Notes under the pieces: model-generated
Databases searched by the model: none
Seen by the model: only the letters and a program-made list of their open reading frames with translations
What the model was told of the DNA's origin: nothing
Shown here: one piece after another, positions 1 to 5,212 of the stretch
Layout of the letters: each line of letters opens with the position of its first letter
Numbering within the stretch: the stretch's first letter is position 1
Made by a program: the position numbers and the translations under genes
DNA from: Candidatus Woesearchaeota archaeon
Lineage (GTDB): Archaea; Nanobdellota; Nanobdellia; Woesearchaeales; ARS49
DNA: 7,321 bases
Assembly: GCA_016203265.1 (NCBI GenBank)
Contig: JACQNB010000048.1
Span: 1 to 7,321 of the forward strand
Reading direction: 5' to 3'

Positions 1-243
1 AAACGATTTCGACTTCGACCTTGTTTAATACCGCGTTCTCTTTCGCGAGCAGGCCGCGCGCTGTGCAATTCAATGATTGAACAAGCCCCCGAACACCTCA
101 AAACAGGAGCAGCATTCTGGCTCGTGTGCCGACACCAGATCGGCGGCAAGATGTTCGAAAAAAAGATGGATGAAGTCTTCGGCAACGTCGAAACCATTTC
201 GCGACAGTCAGGATATCGAGTGTATCGGTCGAAGAAGAACTAA
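1..243 (+). CDS. C-terminal end of small-domain class I SAM methyltransferase (RsmC / MJ0882-like), partial
   Basis: Only the last 80 codons lie in the window; the reading frame is open from base 1 to TAA at 241-243. The end, with FGNVETISRQSGYRV followed by a basic YRSKKN tail, matches the C-terminus of the RsmC/MJ0882 group. These SAM-dependent enzymes are related to the 16S rRNA guanine-N2 methyltransferases. Also visible are the RAG step that normally follows motif IV, at about bases 46-54, and an MIEQAPEHL helix with the following FWLVCR strand. The SAM-binding half would be upstream of base 1. Motif IV itself (normally NPP) cannot be read cleanly: the upstream segment FDFDLV lies in frame 2 (bases 8-25), while RAG and everything after it is in frame 1. 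This suggests a frame disruption between about 25 and 45. The substrate is inferred from the family only. The gene converges on the CARF-like gene and their stop codons interlock. Confidence 0.75.
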   Translation, partial: KRFRLRPCLIPRSLSRAGRALCNSMIEQAPEHLKTGAAFWLVCRHQIGGKMFEKKMDEVFGNVETISRQSGYRVYRSKKN

Positions 244-599
244 AGCTCCTTCAATCCGTCCTTCTCGGTCTGCGCCACCAATCGGATGCCGCATCCCAGT
301 TTCAGCAGCGCGGCCAGCAACGCCATATGCTCTTTTCCCGAACCGGACATCAGGTTCACGGCGACGTCCGCGAACAGTTTGCCGTCGAGCGCAGTCTTGA
401 TGTCGTTAATCAATTCGCCAAAATCCCTGTTCTCGTCGATCTTGATGATGGTAGTGTTCTTGCGCGTGTTCTCGAATTTGTCCGCGAAAAACGCGGGCAT
501 GATAAGAAAAATCTGGTCCCAAGAAGGGCTTTCAGCCACTTTCATCACCGGAACCCAGGTTCCCTTGCCTGCGCCCAAACATGCCACCAATGAGGTCAT
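240..599 (-). CDS. Stand-alone CARF-like Rossmann-fold protein, 119 aa
   Basis: I recognise no named gene. The protein starts with a short hydrophobic strand (TSLVACLG) followed by a glycine-rich GAGKGTW loop (residues 9-15). It then alternates predicted strands and helices: FLIMPAFF at 31-38, TIIKID at 50-55, and a helix at 60-72. It ends with the most telling motif, a strand and loop VAVNLMSGSGKEHM (79-92), then a helix AALLKLG and a strand GIRLVAQ. A strand with NLxxGSGK followed by a helix resembles the ligand loop of CARF domains (usually NxTGGTK), which bind cyclic oligoadenylates in type III CRISPR systems. No effector nuclease, HTH or membrane segment is attached, and no CRISPR or cas gene is visible nearby. 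It could equally be a CARF-fold protein with an unrelated nucleotide ligand. ATG 599 is chosen because a TATA box sits 25-26 bases upstream. It is divergent from the DHH protein gene and convergent with the methyltransferase. Confidence 0.7.
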   Translation of the reverse strand: MTSLVACLGAGKGTWVPVMKVAESPSWDQIFLIMPAFFADKFENTRKNTTIIKIDENRDFGELINDIKTALDGKLFADVAVNLMSGSGKEHMALLAALLKLGCGIRLVAQTEKDGLKEL

Positions 600-620
600 G
601 CCATTTCAGTTTTTCGTCGC

Positions 621-628
621 TATTTAAA
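621..628 (-). promoter_or_regulatory. TATA box of the CARF-like gene
   Basis: On the minus strand the octamer reads TTTAAATA. Its centre is about 25.5 bases before ATG 599, which places the expected transcription start at or next to the start codon. No Shine-Dalgarno site lies between, so a leaderless transcript is inferred. Confidence 0.65.
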
Positions 629-642
629 CATTTCCGCATAAG

Positions 643-650
643 TTTATATG
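643..650 (+). promoter_or_regulatory. TATA box of the DHH-family gene
   Basis: The octamer TTTATATG is centred about 26.5 bases before ATG 673 and only about 14.5 bases before the alternative GTG 661. With the usual archaeal TATA-to-start distance, transcription would begin near 672, past GTG 661. The site lies about 15 bases from the oppositely oriented TATA box at 621-628, so the two promoters are back to back. Confidence 0.6.
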
Positions 651-672
651 TGATTACGGCGTGAAAAATCGT

Positions 673-1593
673 ATGCTGGCGGTGGTGTTTTCTTCGGATA
701 CGGTCGACGGCGTCTGCGCGGCAGCCTGCATCCTCCGTGGGCTGCGTCTCAAGGGACTGCCCTGCAGATTCGGCGGCACGATTTCCGCAGACGAACGTGA
801 GCGCGACTTACAGCACCTTGCCGAACAAGCCAATTGTGGGCTGTTCATCGCGGACATCCCGCTCACGTCCGTGCCTGACCTGTTCATCGAACCTTTAAGC
901 AAGCGTTGCTCCATCATGTATTGGAGCTTCACGCAAGCCGTTCCAAATGAACTTCTTGCGCAGTATTCGCCGTTCATCAAGCACGTCGATTATGCAGAAC
1001 GCAAGACGACCGCGACCGAATTGGCCGCGTTCCGTTTCCTGCCCGGAGATTTGGTCGCGAAACAGCTCATTAGCGTCGCGCAGGACATCAAGTTCTGGCA
1101 GCGTCAGGACGAACGCGCGGCAAAGCTCGCGGACCTGCTTGCGTCGGGTTTCGACGTGCGCGCCATGGTCGACGCGCTCTCGCGCGGCGTCATCTGGGAT
1201 GATTTGTTCGAGCGTTCCCGCAACGAATATCTCGAGAAAAAGGCGAAAGCGTACGAGGACGTGCTCAAACGGCTCACCATCAAATCCTACCTCAAGTACA
1301 AATTCGGATTCGCGCTCGCGCCCTCGCTTCTGAGCACGGCTGACGCGTGCCAGTACGTGCTTGACAAGCACATGGGTGTCGACATTTCAGTCGCGCTGTA
1401 CAAATCCGGCAAGATTGCATTCAGAAGCAGGGAAGGCATCGATCTTGATCTTGCACGCATCGGCAAACTGTTCGGTGGCGGAGGCCAAAAGTACGCCAGC
1501 GGCGGCCTGTTCAACCAAGCCATCTCCGCGGAGCACTGGGACGAAGTCATCGCGTCGCTGGATTGGAAGCTGAAAGAATACTTCCTCAGTTGA
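673..1593 (+). CDS. DHH/DHHA1 phosphoesterase-family protein with degenerate catalytic motifs, 306 aa
   Basis: The architecture is that of a two-domain DHH-DHHA1 protein (RecJ/NrnA/Cdc45 superfamily). The N-terminal domain runs to about residue 135, a helical linker spans about 135-200, and a C-terminal DHHA1-like domain ends in a glycine loop GGGGQKYASGG (268-278). The metal-binding motifs are altered. Motif I, normally HxDxDG, reads SDTVDG (8-13), so the His and first Asp are Ser and Thr. D61 (IADIP) is kept. The DHH motif reads D106-Y-A. The last motif, normally GGGH, has Gln272 in place of His. Active members are Mn-dependent exonucleases, oligoribonucleases or c-di-AMP hydrolases; these losses suggest a protein that binds nucleic acid or nucleotide but does not cleave it, as Cdc45 and archaeal RecJ-like replisome partners do. 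It is shorter than archaeal GAN nucleases, which exceed 400 residues. ATG 673 is preferred over in-frame GTG 661 (310 aa) from TATA spacing. Confidence 0.8.
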   Translation: MLAVVFSSDTVDGVCAAACILRGLRLKGLPCRFGGTISADERERDLQHLAEQANCGLFIADIPLTSVPDLFIEPLSKRCSIMYWSFTQAVPNELLAQYSPFIKHVDYAERKTTATELAAFRFLPGDLVAKQLISVAQDIKFWQRQDERAAKLADLLASGFDVRAMVDALSRGVIWDDLFERSRNEYLEKKAKAYEDVLKRLTIKSYLKYKFGFALAPSLLSTADACQYVLDKHMGVDISVALYKSGKIAFRSREGIDLDLARIGKLFGGGGQKYASGGLFNQAISAEHWDEVIASLDWKLKEYFLS

Positions 1594-2020
1594 TCGCGAC
1601 CAACTTCACCTTGAAGTGCAATGTCTTGCCCGCGAGAGGATGGTTCAAGTCAAGCGTCGCCGTTGTCTCATCAAGCTCGGCAATGCGCGCCATCAATTGT
1701 TGCCCTGTCGGCGCTTTCATCGTCAGCAGCATACCCTTCTTCAAGTCCGCGCTCTGCGGGAACTTGTCGCGCGGCACCTTCTGCACCAGCTTCTCGTGAT
1801 GTTCGCCGTACGCCTGGTCCGCCGGAATCGTGATGTCCTTTTCCTGTCCGACGCTCATGCCCTCGACGCCGTTCTCGAAGCCGGGAATGACCTCCCCGTC
1901 GCCGAGCTTGAACGTGATGGGAGCCTTACCATTTGAGGAATCGAACGTGGTGCCGTCATCCAACGTGCCGGTGTAATCGACCTTGACGCTGTCGCCCTTC
2001 TTTGCGGTTGCCTTTGCCAT
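1586..2020 (-). CDS. FKBP-type peptidyl-prolyl cis-trans isomerase, SlyD-like, 144 aa
   Basis: It catalyses cis-trans isomerisation of prolyl bonds and acts as a folding chaperone, probably in the cytoplasm because no signal peptide is present. The FKBP core is split as in SlyD. The N-terminal part has VKVDYTGTLDDGTTFDSS (13-29) and the hallmark GEVIPGFENGVEGM loop (42-55). After ADQAYGE (67-73) comes an insert-in-flap chaperone domain of about 50 residues (KLVQKVPRDKFP onward). The core then resumes with DLNHPLAGKTLHFKVKLVAI (124-143). Core residues Y16, D27, V44-I45 and Y71 are present. The protein ends right after the last core strand, so the His/Cys-rich metal-binding tail of E. coli SlyD is absent. 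ATG 2020 has a TATA box about 25 bases upstream and no Shine-Dalgarno site. Its 3' end overlaps the DHH-family gene by 8 bases, tail to tail. Confidence 0.95.
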   Translation of the reverse strand: MAKATAKKGDSVKVDYTGTLDDGTTFDSSNGKAPITFKLGDGEVIPGFENGVEGMSVGQEKDITIPADQAYGEHHEKLVQKVPRDKFPQSADLKKGMLLTMKAPTGQQLMARIAELDETTATLDLNHPLAGKTLHFKVKLVAIN

Positions 2021-2040
2021 AGGCGAGCGCTCGAGAAAGG

Positions 2041-2048
2041 ATATATAA
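2041..2048 (-). promoter_or_regulatory. TATA box of the FKBP gene
   Basis: On the minus strand the octamer reads TTATATAT, centred about 24.5 bases upstream of ATG 2020. The sequence between is short and has no Shine-Dalgarno site, so the transcript is probably leaderless. Confidence 0.65.
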
Positions 2049-2065
2049 TTCTTTTGAAAGAAACC

Positions 2066-2073
2066 CTTTTATA
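2066..2073 (+). promoter_or_regulatory. TATA box of the M50 protease gene
   Basis: The octamer CTTTTATA is centred about 25.5 bases before ATG 2095. It lies about 17 bases from the oppositely oriented FKBP TATA box, so the 74-base gap between the two genes is a compact divergent promoter. No Shine-Dalgarno site precedes ATG 2095. Confidence 0.6.
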
Positions 2074-2094
2074 GCGCGTGCACACCGGAAACGC

Positions 2095-2628
2095 ATGCTG
2101 TTCACCGCGCAAGAACTGATTGACGTCGTGCTGATGACGCTCGGCGTCGGGTTCATCTTCATGGATTTCTTTAAAGTGCCTCGCGTCGTCTCGTTCGATT
2201 GGCGCGCGCTCGGGTGGTCGTGTCTCGTGACGGCACCGGCCATCATTCTCCATGAATTAGGACACAAATTCACGGCCATTGGTTTCGGAGCGGAAGCCAC
2301 CTTCCATGCAGCATACCTCTTCTTGCTGCTCGGCATCATCCTCAAGATCATCCGCAGCCCGTTCATCTTTTTCGTGCCCGGCTACGTGACCATTCCCGCA
2401 ATCCTGCCCGCATTTCCGTTAGCCCTTGTCGCGTTCGCGGGACCGGGCGTCAACGGACTGTTGTATGTGCTTGCGGTGGTCGTGCTCGCGAAAACACAAC
2501 CGTCGAGACGCGCGCACCTGTTCTGGCTGTTCACGCGCAAAATCAACGGATTTCTCTTCATCTTCAACCTGCTGCCGATCCCGGGTTTCGACGGCTACAA
2601 CGTGCTGCGCGCGTTCCTCTCGTTTTGA
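2095..2628 (+). CDS. Site-2-type (M50) intramembrane metalloprotease, 177 aa
   Basis: This is an integral membrane zinc protease of the M50 family, which cuts substrates within or near the lipid bilayer. The zinc site is HELGH (residues 53-57) in a hydrophobic segment starting near residue 41. The third zinc ligand is expected in the C-terminal NLLPIPGFDGYNVL stretch (158-171), where D166-G167 corresponds to the family's NPxDG-type motif. Other hydrophobic segments lie at about 7-26, 72-86, 98-131 and 152-164; AGPGVNGLL (115-123) is also typical of the family. No PDZ or CBS domain is attached, so this is a minimal catalytic core, and the natural substrate is unknown. It is transcribed divergently from the FKBP gene and followed after 40 bases by pyrG, which has its own promoter. 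Confidence 0.9.
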   Translation: MLFTAQELIDVVLMTLGVGFIFMDFFKVPRVVSFDWRALGWSCLVTAPAIILHELGHKFTAIGFGAEATFHAAYLFLLLGIILKIIRSPFIFFVPGYVTIPAILPAFPLALVAFAGPGVNGLLYVLAVVVLAKTQPSRRAHLFWLFTRKINGFLFIFNLLPIPGFDGYNVLRAFLSF

Positions 2629-2638
2629 GCACAACAAT

Positions 2639-2646
2639 CTTTAAGA
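2639..2646 (+). promoter_or_regulatory. TATA-like box of pyrG
   Basis: The octamer CTTTAAGA is weaker than the others but is the only AT-rich box in the 40-base gap. Its centre is about 26.5 bases before GTG 2669 and about 14.5 before ATG 2657, so it supports the GTG start if the transcript is leaderless. Confidence 0.45.
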
Positions 2647-2668
2647 ATTGTCGCTGATGTTTTCCGGT

Positions 2669-4306
2669 GTGCACATTCCAAAAATAGTGGTGATTACGGG
2701 GGGCGTTCTTTCCGGACTTGGCAAAGGCACCGCCGCCGCGTCCATCGCGCGTTTGATTAAAGACGGCAGAAAAATCGTGACAGTCAAATGTGACGGTTAC
2801 CTAAACGTCGATCCAGGCACGATGAATCCTGTCGAGCATGGCGAAGTGTTCGTTTTGGCGGACGGTGGCGAAGTTGATATGGATTTTGGTCACTACGAGC
2901 GTTTTCTCGACATCAATTGCAAATTTTCGTGGAACCTCACGTCGGGCAAGATTTTCAACAGCGTCATCACCAAGGAACGCAAAGGAGAATTCCTCGGCAA
3001 GACCATCCAGATCTTTCCTCACATCGTCAACGAAGTCCTGCTCTGGTGGGCGAAAATCATTGAGGATGAGAAACCAGACATCCTGCTCATCGAGGTCGGC
3101 GGCACGGTGGGAGATATAGAGAATTCCTGGTACATCGATGCCGCACGGCTGCTCAAAAAACGGTATGGTCAGGAGAACGTCTGCTATCTGCACCTCACGT
3201 ATGTGCCTTTCCTCGACAACGTCGGCGAACCCAAGACCAAGCCCGCGCAGCGCGACATCGCGTTGCTGCGCGAGAAAGGCCTCTCTCCCGACGCAATCCT
3301 GTGTCGAAGCAGGATGCAGCTCTCGAAAAAGGTGAAGGACAAGCTCGCGCTCCTGTGCGACCTCGAAACGGGACAGGTCATCAGCGCGCCGGACGTCAGC
3401 AACATCTACGAGATCCCGCTCAACTTCCGCAAGGAAGGACTGCTGTCATTGCTGAACGCGCGCCTGCGCCTGCCGCTCACCGAAAATCTCGGCGTGTGGG
3501 AAACGCTCGTCAACAACATCCGCACGCCCAAACGTGAGGTCGTCATCGCGATATGCGGCAAATACACAGAACTGCGCGACAGCTATGCCAGCGTCATCGA
3601 GGCATTGACGCACGCGGGTGCGCAGATTGCGGCAAAAGTCACGCTGCGCTGGATTGAGACGACTGATATCGAAGAAGGCAAACTGACTCCTGCTGCGGCT
3701 CTTGCGGGTGTCAACGGCGTGCTCGTGCCCGGAGGCTTCGGCAGCCGCGGAGTGGAGGGCAAAATCGCGGTCATCAAGCACGCCCGCGAGCAGAAAATCC
3801 CTTTTCTTGGCATTTGTTACGGTCTCCAATTGGCAGTCATTGAGTTCGCGCGCCATGTCTGCAACCTGCCAGACGCGAACACCACCGAGGCAAATCCTGC
3901 GACGCCGCATCCCGTCATTAACATCCTGCCCGAACAGCGTGACGTCTTCCTCAAAGGCGGCACGATGCGCCTTGGCGCGAGCAAGAATGACCTCACGCGA
4001 AACACGCTCGCGCACGCATTGTATCACGCGGTCGAATGCTGGGAACGCCATCGGCACCGGTATGAGGTCAATCCCGACTATCACTCCCGTTTGGAGGCCG
4101 CGGGCATGGTGTTCGGTGCGACGTCTCAGCATGGCAGAATCGTGGAATTCATCGAACTGAAGGACTATCCGTACTTCTTCGCGAGCCAGGCGCACAATGA
4201 GCTCACAAGCCGATTGGAGCGCCCGAATCCTGCGTTTTTGGGGTTTGTCCGCGCGTGCTGTGGGCTAGTTCCCGTGGAACACGCCGTGCCCAATAGCTTT
4301 ATATAG
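2669..4306 (+). CDS. pyrG: CTP synthase (glutamine-hydrolysing), 545 aa
   Basis: It makes CTP from UTP, ATP and glutamine, the last step of de novo pyrimidine nucleotide synthesis, in the cytoplasm. The N-terminal synthetase domain has the P-loop-like SGLGKGTAAAS (15-25), KCDGYLNVDPGTM (40-52), GHYERF (74-79) and IEVGGTVGDIE (141-151). The C-terminal class I glutamine amidotransferase domain starts near 290. It has the GGFGSRG loop (355-361), nucleophile C383 in GICYG, GGTMRLG (430-436), RHRHRYEVN (460-468) and the H509/E511 pair. The length equals the usual 545 of the family. Small departures from the common sequence are DGY for DPY at 42-44, NSWY after GDIE, and HNE for HPE at 509-511; the catalytic residues remain. 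In-frame TTG 2648 and ATG 2657 would add 7 or 4 residues. GTG 2669 is chosen because it gives the family's usual N-terminus (a few residues before VVITGG) and fits the TATA spacing. Confidence 0.97.
   Translation: MHIPKIVVITGGVLSGLGKGTAAASIARLIKDGRKIVTVKCDGYLNVDPGTMNPVEHGEVFVLADGGEVDMDFGHYERFLDINCKFSWNLTSGKIFNSVITKERKGEFLGKTIQIFPHIVNEVLLWWAKIIEDEKPDILLIEVGGTVGDIENSWYIDAARLLKKRYGQENVCYLHLTYVPFLDNVGEPKTKPAQRDIALLREKGLSPDAILCRSRMQLSKKVKDKLALLCDLETGQVISAPDVSNIYEIPLNFRKEGLLSLLNARLRLPLTENLGVWETLVNNIRTPKREVVIAICGKYTELRDSYASVIEALTHAGAQIAAKVTLRWIETTDIEEGKLTPAAALAGVNGVLVPGGFGSRGVEGKIAVIKHAREQKIPFLGICYGLQLAVIEFARHVCNLPDANTTEANPATPHPVINILPEQRDVFLKGGTMRLGASKNDLTRNTLAHALYHAVECWERHRHRYEVNPDYHSRLEAAGMVFGATSQHGRIVEFIELKDYPYFFASQAHNELTSRLERPNPAFLGFVRACCGLVPVEHAVPNSFI
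4298..4305 (+). promoter_or_regulatory. TATA box of the secF-secD run, inside the end of pyrG
   Basis: The octamer TTTATATA is the best TATA box in the window and is centred about 26.5 bases before ATG 4328. It overlaps the last pyrG codons (Phe, Ile, stop TAG at 4304-4306), so the export genes have their own promoter embedded in the pyrG 3' end. Confidence 0.7.
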
Positions 4307-4327
4307 GAACCTTTCGCGATTTCAGCT

Positions 4328-5212
4328 ATGGGGATGTTGAACAGCATCAAACAATTCTATGAGACAAAGTACAAGACGCTCCTTGTGCTCTCCCTCTTGT
4401 TGATTCCGGCAGCCCTTGGCGTGCTTGCTTATGAAAAGGCGACGACCGGTGATTATTTCCAGAAGGGAGTCTCGCTCAAAGGCGGAGATACCTATACGAT
4501 TCCGGCATTGGGCGTAGATGTGGAAGCGTTGCAGACTGCATTAAGCCAGCGCCATCCGGAAGGGGACATTACTGTCCGCGGAGTCACTGAATTCGGCAAA
4601 CTCACGGCACTCATTCTTGAAGTGTCGGATGTCGAGGAAACCGCGTTGTTGGCAAGCCTTGACACGGAAGGGATCACGGTGCTGCCGGGAAATTACAGCA
4701 AGGAAAGCCTGGGCGCGTCCTTGGGTGAAACGTTCGCGAAACAAACGATTGTCGCACTGCTCGTCGCGTTCCTCATGATGGCCATCGTCGTCTTCCTCAC
4801 GTTCCGCAAGCTCGCGCCCTGCGGATATGTGATTCTTGCCGTCATTTCAACACTCATTGAGACGCTTGCGGTAGTTTCACTGCTGGACGTGCGCCTTTCA
4901 ACGGCCGGCATCGCTGCATTTCTCATGCTCATCGGCTATTCAGTCGACACGGACATCCTTCTGACCAACCGCGCGTTGCGCCAGAAGGAAGGTGTGCTTC
5001 TGGACCGCATCTATCGCGCCATGAGAACGGGAATCACGATGACGTTAACGGCGCTCGTCACCACAAGCATCGCCTATATTTTCTCCGATAGTGACGTCAT
5101 CAAGCAAATCATGCTCATCTTGACCATAGGGCTTCTGTTCGACCTCGTCAACACGTGGGTCCAAAACGTTGGCGTCCTGCGCCTCACCCTGGAGAAGAAA
5201 ACCGATGGGTAA
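4328..5212 (+). CDS. secF: Protein-export membrane protein SecF, 294 aa
   Basis: It is one subunit of the SecDF complex, which assists Sec-dependent protein translocation from the outer side of the cytoplasmic membrane and in bacteria uses the proton gradient. A first membrane segment (about 17-35) is followed by GVSLKGGDTY (47-56), the SecF P1 signature, and an external domain to about residue 135. Five further hydrophobic segments follow at about 139-158, 164-186, 191-213, 236-252 and 258-284. The fourth segment holds IGYSVDTDILL (202-212), where D207 corresponds to the essential membrane Asp of bacterial SecF. ATG 4328 is preceded by a TATA box at the leaderless distance and has no Shine-Dalgarno site; ATG 4334 is two codons in. 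Its last bases overlap the secD start, so the two are translationally coupled in SecF-SecD order. Confidence 0.95.
   Translation: MGMLNSIKQFYETKYKTLLVLSLLLIPAALGVLAYEKATTGDYFQKGVSLKGGDTYTIPALGVDVEALQTALSQRHPEGDITVRGVTEFGKLTALILEVSDVEETALLASLDTEGITVLPGNYSKESLGASLGETFAKQTIVALLVAFLMMAIVVFLTFRKLAPCGYVILAVISTLIETLAVVSLLDVRLSTAGIAAFLMLIGYSVDTDILLTNRALRQKEGVLLDRIYRAMRTGITMTLTALVTTSIAYIFSDSDVIKQIMLILTIGLLFDLVNTWVQNVGVLRLTLEKKTDG
5191..5194 (+). promoter_or_regulatory. Shine-Dalgarno site of secD, inside secF
   Basis: GGAG in a purine run, 10 bases before ATG 5205. It is too far (19 bases) from ATG 5214, so it favours the earlier start. It contrasts with the Shine-Dalgarno-less first genes. Confidence 0.5.

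Noticed and set aside
77..400. 107-codon plus-strand frame crossing the methyltransferase end and the CARF-like gene
   Set aside because: It is Arg/Ser-rich, runs through two better supported genes in other frames, and has no promoter or ribosome site.
286..627. 113-codon plus-strand frame opposite the CARF-like gene
   Set aside because: It looks partly hydrophobic, but it is the antisense image of a gene with coherent strand-helix pattern and a well-spaced TATA box.
661..672. GTG 661 as start of the DHH-family protein
   Set aside because: It is only about 14 bases from the TATA centre; ATG 673 fits the spacing of the other promoters and starts directly at the first strand of the fold.
895..1371. 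158-codon open frame on the minus strand inside the DHH-family gene
   Set aside because: It is antisense to a protein with clear family motifs, has Arg/Glu-rich low-information content and no promoter or ribosome site; a shadow of GC-rich codon use.
3446..4195. 249-codon open frame on the minus strand inside pyrG
   Set aside because: It lies antisense to the conserved amidotransferase domain, is Arg-rich and shows no recognisable fold or start signals.
5169..5204. Extended secD start at ATG 5169
   Set aside because: The extra 12 residues are a shifted-frame reading of the secF end, and ATG 5205 has a Shine-Dalgarno site and gives a normal N-terminus before the first helix.
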